Assembly (NCBI GenBank): GCA_951812305.1
Contig: CATOSB010000007.1
Span: 25,461-89,460, forward strand
Length of the DNA stretch: 64,000 bases
Direction of reading: 5' to 3'
Origin: an uncultured Paracoccaceae bacterium
Lineage (GTDB): Bacteria > Pseudomonadota > Alphaproteobacteria > Rhodobacterales > Rhodobacteraceae
This document shows positions 1 through 8,877 of the stretch, piece after piece (position 1 is the stretch's first letter; every line of letters begins with the position of its first letter). Below the pieces are notes generated by a model. It ran no database searches and was not told where the DNA came from. It saw only the letters and a list, made by a program, of their open reading frames with translations. Made by a program: the position numbers and the translations under genes.

Positions 1-1324
1 TGCCCTGCAAAGCACGGCGGGTGTTCTCGCCGTAGATTTCATCGAGGGCGGGGATGGTCTGAGTGACCACAGCCAGGTGGCCGCGATAGGTGCGCAGGGT
101 TTCTATGCTCTCGACCACGATGGGCATTTTGCCCAAACGATTGAACTCATCGAGCATGATCATGACCGGCCAGGGCTCATCCGGTCCGGGGTCCTTTTCC
201 TGCATGGCGGAGAGGAGATCGGAGAAGAAGAGCCGGATCAGCGGTGCGAGCGGTTTCACCATGAGGGGCTGGACAACGAGGTAGACCGAGAAGGGCTTTT
301 TCCGGATCGTGCGGAAATCAAAATCCGACACCGCCGTCGCCTCATCGATGGCCGGGTTTTGCCATTGATCCAGCCCCGAAGTCATCAGGAGCGAGACGTA
401 TGAGGTCAGCGTGTCGTTGTTGGTCGAGGCCAGCCGCGTGAAGATCAGCTTGGCGGCCCTGTTCTCCACCTCATGGCCTCGCGCGAAGTATTCCTTCTGC
501 TTGTTCCCGCCCGAGGCGGCGATGCGGTAGATCTCGCCCAAGGTGGGGCGCTTGCGCTGGAAGGCCAGCAGGCCTGCCGCCACGAAGAGATCGATCCCGC
601 CTTTGAGGAGGCCCTGCACCCGGTCGTTGTCACTCTGCAGGAACAGCGTCGCCAGGAGCTGTAATTCCATCTGCTGGCGCGCGGGGTCGGTCAGCTCGAA
701 GATGCGCAGGAGCGGGTTGTAGCGATGCGTGCGCTTGCCCTCCCAGTCGGTCGGCGCGAAGCGATAAACCTTGTCTCCCTGTGCCGCGCGGTGCCGGGCC
801 GTGGCTTCAAAACATTCGCCCTTCACATCGAGGGTGACAGCAGAACCCTGCCAGGTCAGCAGGTTTGGAATGACGAAGCCCGTGGTCTTACCACGCCCGG
901 TGGGGGCCACGATCAGCGCGTGGGGGAAGATCTTCGAGCAGATATATTTCGCGCGAAATTTCGGGGGCCCCAATTTGCCCAGGATGAAGCCGGTGCCGGG
1001 CGGCCCGAAGAACCCGTTGGCCTTCATCTCGCCGCGCTTCTGCCAATGGGTCTGACCGAAGCGCGTGAGCGCGGAACCAGACATGGCGATACTCACCATC
1101 AGCCCGGCCACGGCGCAACCGCCGATGATCAGGTTGATCAGCTGGAAGTCATCCGGGCGCCGATCCCGGATCGCGAGATAGTGTTGCGCGATATAGGCGA
1201 AGTCGATGTCCGCCCCGAAGCCAAGGTCTTTGAAGGTCAGTACTGCCGAAGCAATCGTATAGCCAATTGCGGCGGCGACCAATGTGACCAGCAGAACTCC
1301 GACGGCGATGCGCGCCTTGCCCAT
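1..1324 (-). CDS. traG: VirD4/TraG-type conjugative coupling protein (partial, C-terminus outside window)
   Basis: Inner-membrane ATPase that would couple the relaxase-DNA complex to a type IV secretion channel. The frame stays open to the window edge, giving about 441 residues. Two hydrophobic segments lie near residues 5-27 and 62-82. A Walker A motif (APTGRGKTTG) lies near residue 140 and the family-typical Walker B stretch (IMLDEFNRLGKMP) near residue 388. The ATG at 1322-1324 sits only 8 bases after the relaxase stop, so the two are probably cotranscribed and coupled. The C-terminal part is not visible. No mating-pair genes are in the window, so self-transmission cannot be judged. Confidence 0.93.
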   Translation of the reverse strand, partial: MGKARIAVGVLLVTLVAAAIGYTIASAVLTFKDLGFGADIDFAYIAQHYLAIRDRRPDDFQLINLIIGGCAVAGLMVSIAMSGSALTRFGQTHWQKRGEMKANGFFGPPGTGFILGKLGPPKFRAKYICSKIFPHALIVAPTGRGKTTGFVIPNLLTWQGSAVTLDVKGECFEATARHRAAQGDKVYRFAPTDWEGKRTHRYNPLLRIFELTDPARQQMELQLLATLFLQSDNDRVQGLLKGGIDLFVAAGLLAFQRKRPTLGEIYRIAASGGNKQKEYFARGHEVENRAAKLIFTRLASTNNDTLTSYVSLLMTSGLDQWQNPAIDEATAVSDFDFRTIRKKPFSVYLVVQPLMVKPLAPLIRLFFSDLLSAMQEKDPGPDEPWPVMIMLDEFNRLGKMPIVVESIETLRTYRGHLAVVTQTIPALDEIYGENTRRALQG

Positions 1325-1332
1325 GGACCCGC

Positions 1333-3543
1333 TCAATGGACCTGCCCGCGCTCAGACTCGCCGTCCACGTCCGCGGCGCGGTGTTTTTCATACTCGGTGT
1401 CGGCAAGGTCATCTACCACCTGGCGCAGGGCCTCCGAGTTGGCAGTCGCTGCATCTGACTGGAGATAGACCTTGGCGGCGTAGAGCCGGTCGAGACGATC
1501 CTCGAGAACCCTCTCCAGCGCGTCGGCATCCCCGGATGTGAGCCGGTCCAATTGCCTCTCGTCGAGGACCCGCGCGATCTCGCTTCGGAAGGCATCACGA
1601 TCAGCTTCCGTCTCAAACGGTCCGGTCAGCTCCCCTGCCCGCTCATGGGCGAGAACACGATCCAGTTCAGGCGTCTCGATCAGACGCGCGTTTCGTTCTA
1701 CCTGACTTGCCTCTTGGACGCGCACATAGGTGTCACCCAGACCCTCGGCCAGTTGCTCGGGCATATCCGGATAGCGCGCCTGCAGGTCCCGCGTGATGGC
1801 CACGGAGATCGGCGTGGAGCTGTGGGCACCCATGCGCGCGGCCTCGACTTCCTGTGTGATGCGGGCGGCAAGATCACGATCGACGATCCGCGCTTGGCAG
1901 TCCTCATCCATGCGGATGACGTCGGTCGGGCTTTGCAGAAGCTCCGGGTGACCATTCAGATAGGCGCTCTGTTCGTCCTCAAGCCGCTCCACGGCGCGAG
2001 TTTCGATCACGGCCTCGTCGCGCTGTGCAAGTGGCGTCTCGAGCCGCACCGCGTCAGCAGTTTCTTCGATACGATCGTCAGTGAGATGCGCGCGGACTTC
2101 CCGGGCCTCCTCGATCACCCCATCCCGGCGCAGCACCTTCTCGCGCTCCAGAAGCGTGCCAAGTTCCACATGCACATCGTTGAGGATGTCCCGCGCCTGT
2201 TCCAGATCGGCGCGGCGCTCGAGATTGAGATCCCGCGCCTCCGCCACCTTGGAGAGATCATCGGCGATCCATTGATGCTCGAGTGCTGCGTTCTGGGCAC
2301 CCGCCTCCATCCGGGCCACAACCTCCGTTGTGCTGATCCCGGTGCCGCGCAGGGCCGTATCGATCCGCGACCGAAATCGGGGCTCACTCAAACGCTCCAA
2401 CTGGCTTTGCTGAATATTGACCTCGGAATAGACCCCACCCGCTGACGGAGCGTCCGACAGCGTGCTCGAGCGCAGTCCCAGCGGCTGCATGTGTTGCACC
2501 TGTGCCTGTATCTCGATGAGGCGTTTTTCCAGCACGGGACGTTCCGCGCCAGACTTCTCGGCGATCATGCCCTGCACCCGCGCGAGCTTTTCCGCATAGA
2601 GGCTTCTCAGATCCTCAAAGCTTTGATCCTCGGCCATATACACATCTCCTGTTCGGTCCACCTGCCCGCCATGCGCCAGCACCTCGCCCGCGCGAAAAAG
2701 TGCTGCGGCAATATCCTCGCGGGCCTCCCGGGAGGCTTCCGCGGCAAGCGAATGGTAGACGGTTCTGGTGTTGGCGATCTCCGCCAGCGTCCGGGCTAGG
2801 TCGGTCCCAACCCGTTCCCGCTCGCGGGGCGCGCGACCCTCTTCTTTCGCCGCATAAACCTCGCTGGTGCGGGCTGGGTAATGCACAACCCCGCGATCCA
2901 CCCGGCGCGTGGCCTCCAGGCGCACACCATACTTTTCCGCCTCCTCGACCATGGCGAGGCGGAAATCGTCATAGTTGAAGCGATGATTGCGCCCCAGAAA
3001 AAAGAACTCGCCTTCCTGCGAGCGGCGGTTCAGCACCAGATGCGCATGGGGGTGATCGCGGTCCTCATGCACCGCGATGATATAATCGAAATGCCCCGCG
3101 TCGGTCTGGAAGAACCGCTCGGCTACATCCGTCGCGATGTCGCGCACATCCTCGCCGCGCGTGCCGATGGGGAAGGACATGAGCATGTGGGTGGTCTGCC
3201 CGAGCTTGGGTTTGAAGCCCGCATCCCACCGCTTGGCAAAGCGCTCGGTCAGATCCTTGATGTCACCCGCCTCGAGCTTCGCCTTGCCATCCAAGAACCC
3301 GCTGGAGTCGACGATATGGGTGGACTTGGTCGTGAGGTAATCGAGCTGGTTTGCAAGCTGCGACTTGGTATGCGTGCCGCCGCTCCGGATCGCCTTGAAG
3401 ACCGCCGACCGGTGCCCGGCTGCCGCGCGCATGAGCTGGGTCTGCTTGGACACGTGCAGCCCTTGCATCGAGCCCCGGACGCGGCTCCAGCCATCCCGGA
3501 AGACCTCTCCCGTGACGGCATGGACGGCATCATTCAGCCGCAT
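1333..3543 (-). CDS. VirD2-like relaxase/mobilization nuclease
   Basis: Predicted to nick oriT and lead the strand through the coupling protein. The protein is 736 aa from the ATG at 3543; a TTG two codons upstream is a less likely start. The metal-binding histidine motif HEDRDHPHAHLVLNRR lies near residues 158-173, typical of VirD2/MobP-class relaxases. The catalytic Tyr should lie in the first 100 residues but I cannot assign it with certainty. The C-terminal half is charged and probably helical, without a recognised helicase or primase domain. The start overlaps the end of the upstream accessory gene by 14 bases in the ancestral frame, which supports an operon accessory protein - relaxase - coupling protein. 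Confidence 0.9.
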   Translation of the reverse strand: MRLNDAVHAVTGEVFRDGWSRVRGSMQGLHVSKQTQLMRAAAGHRSAVFKAIRSGGTHTKSQLANQLDYLTTKSTHIVDSSGFLDGKAKLEAGDIKDLTERFAKRWDAGFKPKLGQTTHMLMSFPIGTRGEDVRDIATDVAERFFQTDAGHFDYIIAVHEDRDHPHAHLVLNRRSQEGEFFFLGRNHRFNYDDFRLAMVEEAEKYGVRLEATRRVDRGVVHYPARTSEVYAAKEEGRAPRERERVGTDLARTLAEIANTRTVYHSLAAEASREAREDIAAALFRAGEVLAHGGQVDRTGDVYMAEDQSFEDLRSLYAEKLARVQGMIAEKSGAERPVLEKRLIEIQAQVQHMQPLGLRSSTLSDAPSAGGVYSEVNIQQSQLERLSEPRFRSRIDTALRGTGISTTEVVARMEAGAQNAALEHQWIADDLSKVAEARDLNLERRADLEQARDILNDVHVELGTLLEREKVLRRDGVIEEAREVRAHLTDDRIEETADAVRLETPLAQRDEAVIETRAVERLEDEQSAYLNGHPELLQSPTDVIRMDEDCQARIVDRDLAARITQEVEAARMGAHSSTPISVAITRDLQARYPDMPEQLAEGLGDTYVRVQEASQVERNARLIETPELDRVLAHERAGELTGPFETEADRDAFRSEIARVLDERQLDRLTSGDADALERVLEDRLDRLYAAKVYLQSDAATANSEALRQVVDDLADTEYEKHRAADVDGESERGQVH

Positions 3544-4122
3544 GCGCAAACTCCCTCAGCGCGGCCGTGGCCTGCAGCTGCATCGCGTGCCGACGGCGGC
3601 GCAGAAGCAGATCGATCTCGTCAGCAGAATCCAGAATGAACCGCGCCAGCCCGCGCATCTGCGCAAGGCGCAATTCGGTGAACTCGGCACTCGTGCCCCC
3701 CACGGCCCCTGCCCCCGCCGGTTGGCCTGCGTCATCTGTTTGGAGATCTGCGCGACCCCATTGCCGACCTCGTGCAGTGAAGCGCGGTAGCGCGCCATCT
3801 CTGCTGCCATCTGCGCATCCGGAACGAACACCCCGCCTGCCGCCTGAATGAGCCGCCTGAGCCCCTCGGCACGGCTCTCGATCCCGGCCTCGGCCAGCAC
3901 CTCGTCGAGCGCTGCAAGCTCCGCAGCCGTGACCTTCACACTGACTGCTGAGACCGGGATCGCGGCATCCGTCTGGCGCTCGGCATCGGCTTTCAAGACG
4001 TAGCGCACGGCGCGCGATGTGACCTCGAAACGCTCAGCCAGCTCAGACGTCGACACACCCTCCGCGGCCTCGCGGACGATCTGCATCTTCTCGATCTCTG
4101 TCAGGCGTTTTGTTCGGGACAT
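3530..4122 (-). pseudogene. MobC-like mobilization accessory protein, frameshifted
   Basis: The start is the ATG at 4122 (MSRTKRLTEIEKMQIV), preceded by a purine-rich GGGGG site. The N-terminal part has a helix-turn-helix-like region (VSTSELAERFEVTSRAVRYV) and the middle resembles MobC/relaxosome proteins (VKVTAAELAALDEVL). After the segment MTQANRRG the frame breaks down into Cys/Trp/Arg-rich sequence ending at 3556. A neighbouring frame then reads sensibly (SAEFTELRLAQMRGLARFIL) and stops at 3530-3532, overlapping the relaxase start. One base missing in the C-runs between about 3696 and 3716 explains this and would give 197 aa. It may be a true mutation, programmed slippage or a sequencing error. 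Confidence 0.75.
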
Positions 4123-4156
4123 GCGGAAGAAAGACCCCCTATTTCCTGCCACCTTC

Positions 4157-4241
4157 CACCAAGGCTGCTTACACCTTACGATAATATACCAAGCGGTCGA
4201 ATATATACTTACGTCGCATTCAGACTCAGGCAGCCTTGGTG
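4157..4241. other. Inverted repeat upstream of the mobilization genes; candidate oriT/relaxosome region
   Basis: A perfect 12-bp inverted repeat, CACCAAGGCTGC at 4157-4168 and its complement at 4230-4241, flanks a 61-bp AT-rich stretch containing several TATA-like steps, in an otherwise GC-rich region. It lies directly upstream of the accessory and relaxase genes, where oriT commonly sits in MOB modules. I could not identify a family-specific nic consensus, so the oriT assignment is inferred from position and symmetry. It could also be the operator of the accessory protein. Confidence 0.5.
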
Positions 4242-4625
4242 TCCGCTTCACGCCGCGGCCCGCAGGGACGCGGCTCTGCCGCCCTCACCACCGGGCAACC
4301 AACCTGCCCTAGGGGTCCCCCCGCCCGAGGGTCTGGCCGAACGCCAAGTGTTCGGACGGAAACGCGGGCGGGCGCAAACCCCACCGACAGGGCGGACAGG
4401 CAGGGTCAAGGAGGGCCAGATTTGGCTTGGCCAAATCTCTGCCGCAAAACCCGCCAGGCCCGGCCTGGCTGTTTTTGGGGATGGCCCCCTTGAGGCTGGC
4501 TGGCTGCTCTGTCGCGATTCCTTTGATCTTGGCGGCGTTCGACCCACGAACGAGCAGCGACCGACACCTGGGGGTCGCCACCGGCAATCAACCCCGCCGG
4601 TGACGGCGTCCCTGGAACAGGGAAA
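4242..4625. other. Gene-free stretch with two hairpins
   Basis: I see no credible gene here. Two strong hairpins stand out. The first has 9-bp perfect arms (AGATTTGGC) at 4418-4438. The second has 7-bp arms (GCCAGGC) at 4453-4469 and is followed on the plus strand by TGTTTTTGGGG, which resembles an intrinsic terminator although no plus-strand gene precedes it. These may be part of the transfer origin region. Confidence 0.5.
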
Positions 4626-4645
4626 GGGCCGCCTGATGGCGGCCC
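4626..4645 (-). terminator. Hairpin terminator after the 68-aa gene
   Basis: Perfect 8-bp stem (GGGCCGCC) with a 4-base loop, located 16 bases beyond the stop codon of the 68-aa gene on the minus strand and followed there by TTTCCC. Confidence 0.55.
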
Positions 4646-4661
4646 ATCCTCGTCAGAGGAT

Positions 4662-4868
4662 TTAGTCCTGAGGTTCCCTCGAGCTCGGCGGGAACATCAC
4701 CAGCTCCGAAACCGCGACCGGGAAGTCGAGCTTGAGGCTGAAGAACTCCGAGCCGTCCCCGTTGCGGGTGTTGCGGAACATGGCGCCCACGCGTTGGAAG
4801 CGGGTGCGTTCCTGGCCGTCATTGTCGGTGAATTTGACTGGGACGGTGGCGACGTAGTGGTTGGTCAT
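4662..4868 (-). CDS. Small conserved-looking plasmid protein (68 aa), unknown function
   Basis: Begins MTNHYVATVPVKFTDNDGQE and contains TRFQRVGAMFRN and FFSLKLDFPVA. The composition resembles small beta-rich plasmid proteins but I do not recognise the family. The start at 4868 is chosen because a strong GGAGAGA site precedes it by 6 bases; the longer upstream frame is low-complexity and unlikely to be translated. The ribosome binding site is one arm of a long inverted repeat (separate entry), so expression may be controlled at translation. It lies between the mobilization block and the nuclease-like gene, all on the minus strand. Confidence 0.75.
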   Translation of the reverse strand: MTNHYVATVPVKFTDNDGQERTRFQRVGAMFRNTRNGDGSEFFSLKLDFPVAVSELVMFPPSSREPQD

Positions 4869-5058
4869 TTGGGTCTCTCCTTTTTGCGATGGGGATCTCA
4901 CAGCACGGGTGCAAGAGGCCCGGTCGCAAGCGCAAATGCGGAGGGTCCGCGCCAAAGGCGTGGAAGCCGTATTTGTGCTTGCCGAAGCGCAAGCGGAGGG
5001 CACGGCCGGACCGACCCCGTGCGATCCCCATCCATGAGCAAAAAGGAGGGACCCAAAT
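4867..5058 (-). promoter_or_regulatory. Long imperfect inverted repeat enclosing the leader and RBS of the 68-aa gene
   Basis: Arm 1 (4867-4897) contains the Shine-Dalgarno sequence and the first base of the start codon. Arm 2 (5023-5058) is its near-complement about 125 bases upstream in the transcript. The arms share ATTTGGGTC, CTCCTTTTTGC and ATGGGGATC blocks, differing by one substitution and a 5-base insertion. An inner pair (GCACGGG/CCCGTGC) extends the helix. If transcription starts upstream of 5058, the RBS would be buried in a stem. Confidence 0.6.
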
Positions 5059-5227
5059 CTGTGCCGCCACTTTGAACCCGCCATCGATCCCGTTGATCCC
5101 GATCTGAGATGGCTTGGTTCGTTCTAATCTAACGCACGTGGATAATGATCCGTCACGCTCAAGACATGGCAGGTCAGCGTTCAGCCGCGAGCGAAGATCA
5201 GTCGTCTATGTCGGGTGAGTGCCCCTG

Positions 5228-6304
5228 CTATCGGCACCAGGGTTGAGGGCGTGAGGGACAACTGGCGCGGCCACATCGGTATGGCACGGCCAAACCTTCA
5301 GCGATGAGCGTACTTCCCACGTCCCGACCGTCAACGAACAGCGAGCCACAGAACCGCCCGAAATTGCACTGATCCGTGCCTTCAGTCCCGGGCCGACAGG
5401 AACAGGCCACGCGCTCAAATTCAATTGACGCCGCACCCCTCACCAATTGATCAAGACGCTCTGTTGCGCGTTCCCCGACCTGCCGCTCCGCAGTGCAGGA
5501 CGGTCTCCATGTCTCAGGCGCGTTAAACCCGACGAGTCGCACGTTCGCTGTCATGCCTCGAACATCGATCGTATCACCATCAATGATCCGTATATCGCTG
5601 GCTCGAAGCGACCGGTCCTGGGAGGCGGGTCGCTCTGCAGGTGGCGCCGCCGACGACAGGAAACCGGAAGACATCCAGCCCGTTCCCAAGTTAGACCGAA
5701 TTTGGGTCCACTGCCCTTCATCGCGAAGCTTTTCGACGCGGGTCCCTTCGCTCAAGACGCCCATCACGGCGTTCGAGGTAGACGGCCCAGCACGTTGGTT
5801 GACACGTGTCCCTGTCACATAGACGTAAGCGGTGTTTGCCGTTTGCGATGTGGGCAATGCTGACGGACTGTAGGGTGTGGATCGTAAATTTGATGACTCA
5901 AACAATGATCCAACCAACGCGAAAAACGCGACAGCAATAACCAACGGCACCATGATTTGGCGTTGAGCCTTGCGCACGGCACGCCGAGGTGCGGTGATCG
6001 CGCGGGTCACGGAGATCGGACGGGGTCTCGCCTGTACGGCTCTGGAGCTGCGCTTTGGTGCAGGTTGAGAAGTGCCGTCGTCGGCAGCTGACCTTGTCTG
6101 GGCTGGTTTTTCCCGTTCCAGTTTCAGGACTTTGTGCAGGCTGGCATACTGTGCTTTGCTAAGACGCGTCTCCGTCCCATACCGCTGAAACCGTTCAGCC
6201 ATGTTTGTGAGAAAAGACACTTCCCAATCGTTTGCCTGCCCAGACCGCAAACGCGCATCAATGCGCGATTGAATCTCTTTGGTGCGTTCCGGAGAAAAAG
6301 GCAT
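5228..6304 (-). CDS. Membrane-anchored SH3/thermonuclease-like protein
   Basis: 358 aa from the ATG at 6304 (MPFSPERTKEIQSRIDARL). Order: charged N-terminal region, basic linker, one transmembrane segment (IMVPLVIAVAFFALVGSLF, about residues 115-135), a bacterial SH3 domain (VTGTRVNQRAGPSTSNAVMG to LGTGWMSSGFL), then a staphylococcal-nuclease-like domain (RIIDGDTIDVRG, VRLVGFNAPET) ending in a Cys-rich tail (CSCRPGTEG, CGRASCPSRPQPWC). The SNase core motifs are present, so nuclease activity is plausible, in the periplasm if the topology is N-in. The start lacks a strong Shine-Dalgarno, so a downstream start is possible. Confidence 0.82.
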   Translation of the reverse strand: MPFSPERTKEIQSRIDARLRSGQANDWEVSFLTNMAERFQRYGTETRLSKAQYASLHKVLKLEREKPAQTRSAADDGTSQPAPKRSSRAVQARPRPISVTRAITAPRRAVRKAQRQIMVPLVIAVAFFALVGSLFESSNLRSTPYSPSALPTSQTANTAYVYVTGTRVNQRAGPSTSNAVMGVLSEGTRVEKLRDEGQWTQIRSNLGTGWMSSGFLSSAAPPAERPASQDRSLRASDIRIIDGDTIDVRGMTANVRLVGFNAPETWRPSCTAERQVGERATERLDQLVRGAASIEFERVACSCRPGTEGTDQCNFGRFCGSLFVDGRDVGSTLIAEGLAVPYRCGRASCPSRPQPWCR

Positions 6305-6510
6305 CGGGGGTAAAACCTGGGCGGGTGTTGAGCTGCGCAACAAATGTCTTCTGCCGCACGACCATAATAAGCTGTGATTGCATCGAGATACCATCCAGTC
6401 ATTCCCAAAAACCAGATTGGCCAGATTGCAATCACCAAGACTTTCGATGCCCATTGCTGGAGTTCACTGCGATACCCCTGAGGTTCGCGCACCTCTGAGA
6501 AACGAAGAAA

Positions 6511-6530
6511 GGGCCGCCCTTAGGCGACCC
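6511..6530 (-). terminator. Hairpin terminator downstream of the DUF2493 gene
   Basis: A stem of 7 of 8 pairs (GGGCCGCC / GGCGACCC) lies 6 bases past the stop codon at 6537 and is followed on the minus strand by the T-rich run TTTCTTCG. Confidence 0.55.
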
Positions 6531-6814
6531 TATCAATTACATCTCCGCGGTCTTCTTCGCCGGATCAGTGACCCGCATTACCGTCAGCCCTTTTGCCTCG
6601 GCCTTCTGTCCGAGGTTCAGCGCCACGCCATTGCCGCCAAAGAGAACAACCCCCGTCGCGGCAAACTTGTCGTCCAGCATCTCATCGTTGCACTTGAACG
6701 GAGCCGCCCGCCCATGGGCGGACCAGCGCGGATCGAACCGCGCCTGCGAGACCCCGCGCGCCCGCGCCCAGCGGGCCGCGATCATCTCGGCCCCGTGCTT
6801 GCCACCCTTGTGGC

Positions 6815-8216
6815 CTATAAGATTCACACATCTCACGATGCACGGTGATGTATACTCTCTGCGATATACGCGCCGTGTTTGATGGATTGGAACTCGGTCC
6901 AACCTGACAGGATTACAATAGGCCCTGGTTTTCCATAGTATCCGGTCCAGCCGCCCAACCTTGCGCAGACCCACGAGGCGAAAGCGAGGCTGCCTTTGGG
7001 GTGGGGGTTTTTCTGTCGGTCTGTCTTGCCCTCGAGGTCTGCGCTGAGCGCCTCCAGCAGAGGTTGATCGGCGGCATCGAAGGCATCGGTCAGCGGACGC
7101 AGGCACCGGCCATCGCGTTCGGCGACCATCTGCATCACAACCGTCGCGGCGATCATGCAGGCCAGGATCAGGCGATTGCGCGGACCGGTGTCGTTGATGC
7201 GCAGGGCCTCGATGTCGAACCCTTTGCGCTTCATCGTGCGGAACAGTTCCTCGATCCTCCAGCGTTTGGCATAGCGCTCGGCGACGTCCAAAGCGTCGGT
7301 GACATTGATGATGTCGTAGCTCGTCAGCAAACGCCAGTGTACGGGTTTGACGCCGTCAGGCGGTGTTTCCTCGCGCAGGTCGATATAGGTGAGAGTGACC
7401 GGTGCAGATGTCGTTTTTTCCAATCTTTTCGGCGGCTTCATGGTTGCCTGGCCAAACCGGATCGACAGCCTGGCGTCGCGGGCGGCCCGCCCCGGGCTCT
7501 TGGGAAGAGTAAGCAGGGTCGTGCCCAGCCTCGGCATGGCGGCAATCCATTCGGCTATCTTATCACCGCCCTCAAGCGTGCGGTTGTGATTGGCCCTAAC
7601 GATCAACTCCACATTTTGGGGCCTGCGCGCAAACAGGTCGAAAATATCGGCCTCGCGATCCGCCACCATCGTGATCCGCCCAGCCCCGGCGATCTCGCCC
7701 GCCCGCTCGGTGGCCGCCAGCCAGCGGTGGCTTTCTTTGTCTTCGAAGGCACGCGCATGCCGGGTCGCACGTTGGCCGGTGTCACGCTCGCAAAACGTTG
7801 CATCCAGCGCCCCCGGGACAGCGCCATCCCGCGCATCCACCGCGATCATCGCATGCAGGTAATCGCCACCGCCGCCACTCGACCGCGTTACCGTTGTGTC
7901 CTGCACTGCCAGAATATCACGCCCTTCGCAGGCCTCCCGGGTCCGAACAAAGGCCGCATCGCACATTGCCTCTAGCGTCACAGCCGGATTGCGTAGAAAC
8001 CGCGTGAACCGGATCTCGCCCGCCCGCGTGCCCCCGAGCCGCCGGACCCGAACCCCGTCACCGCCTGTTGCAACCAGCCTATCCAGAAGCAAGGCCCCCC
8101 TTTTTCGAGGCGAGCATCCCCAAAGTTCCCAAGCGTTTGCTGCATCATTGCCTCCCTTTTCAACAAGAGAATCAGAAAAGCTGACTGACGGCAACCAAGA
8201 TGTGTGAATGTCATAG
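6815..8216 (-). mobile_element. IS4-family insertion sequence (type A)
   Basis: 1402 bp with 19-bp terminal inverted repeats (CTATAAGATTCACACATCT and CTATGACATTCACACATCT, 17 of 19 matching) and a 9-bp target duplication CCTTGTGGC at 6806-6814 and 8217-8225. It interrupts the DUF2493 gene. Confidence 0.92.
6833..8148 (-). pseudogene. IS4-family transposase, frameshift near the N-terminus
   Basis: DDE transposase with the IS4-type YREK signature visible as YAKRWRIEELFRTMK. The convincing start is the ATG at 8148, preceded by GGGAGG, reading MMQQTLGNFGDARLEK. That frame breaks at the A5-G6 run at 8095-8105. The main frame (RGALLLDRLVATGG onward) needs one extra base or a -1 slip there; with it the length is exactly 438 codons plus stop. 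A longer in-frame reading from a TTG at 8194 exists but its first 20 residues look non-native. Either a degraded copy or frameshift-dependent expression. Confidence 0.75.
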
Positions 8217-8877
8217 CCTTGTGGCAGAGGAAGATCTCCTGATTGCGGTTTTGTTTGATCCGCTCCCGAACCTTGTCGAGCGTATTGAAGATGACGTCGA
8301 TATCGGTCCAGTCGGTTGCGCCAGAGACAATCAGCGGCACGCCTTCGACCTTGGACTTCGCGGCCGTCTCGCGATCATGCTGCTCCAGAAGCTGCCGGGC
8401 CTCGAAGACGGCCCCGGTCTCCTGCGCCCGACCACTGGCGCGTGACCCTGCCGCCGGGATGAAGGCATGTCCCGTCTCGATCTCGTAGCATTCCGCTGCT
8501 GCTTCGCTCATCACCTCGATGGCGCCTACGATCTCGCGCAGCTGCAGAAAGCGCGCCTGCGCCTCTTCGAGCGCCGTCTCGGCGATCTCCGATCCGTCGT
8601 GAGATTTTGCCAGCGCGCCGATCTTGTCGGCTGTGCGATCGACCTCCTTGCCGAGCGTCACCTTGCTCCGTTGCAGGATCGTCGCGAACCCGTGGGCCAG
8701 CGGTTCGATTTCTGCCTCGAGGCCGGTCCCGCGCAATTGCCCGAGCAGGGTCTCGAAGGTTTCGCGGATGATGCTGTCCTTCAGGATGTGATCTTCCGGG
8801 ATCGGCAGATGGGCGTCCTTCTCGGTCAGCCCGAAAAGCTCGATGGTCTCGTAGGTGTTCGCTTGGTCGTAAGCCAT

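Larger units (their letters stand above)
6537..8877 (-). pseudogene. DUF2493 (SLOG-like) plasmid protein, interrupted by an IS4-family element
   Basis: The N-terminal part runs from the ATG at 8877 (MAYDQANTYETIELFGL, with GGAGA in front) to 8217; the C-terminal part is 6805-6537. Removing the element and one copy of the 9-bp duplication gives an exact 309-aa frame with the junction IFLCHKGGKHGAEMIAARW. The C-terminal DUF2493 domain has the SLOG-like signatures VSGATDWTDID and a GGKHGAE turn, suggesting nucleotide or ligand binding. Such genes are frequent on rhodobacterial plasmids next to mobilization genes; the function is unknown. The insertion falls in the conserved domain, so the product is presumably inactive. 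Confidence 0.88.

Noticed and set aside
1552..3639. Plus-strand frames opposite the relaxase
   Set aside because: Antisense shadows of the relaxase gene, without starts, RBS or family motifs.
8150..8194. TTG-initiated N-terminal extension of the IS4-A transposase
   Set aside because: A properly spaced GGGAGG-ATG exists at 8148 in the native N-terminal frame; the extension reads atypical residues.
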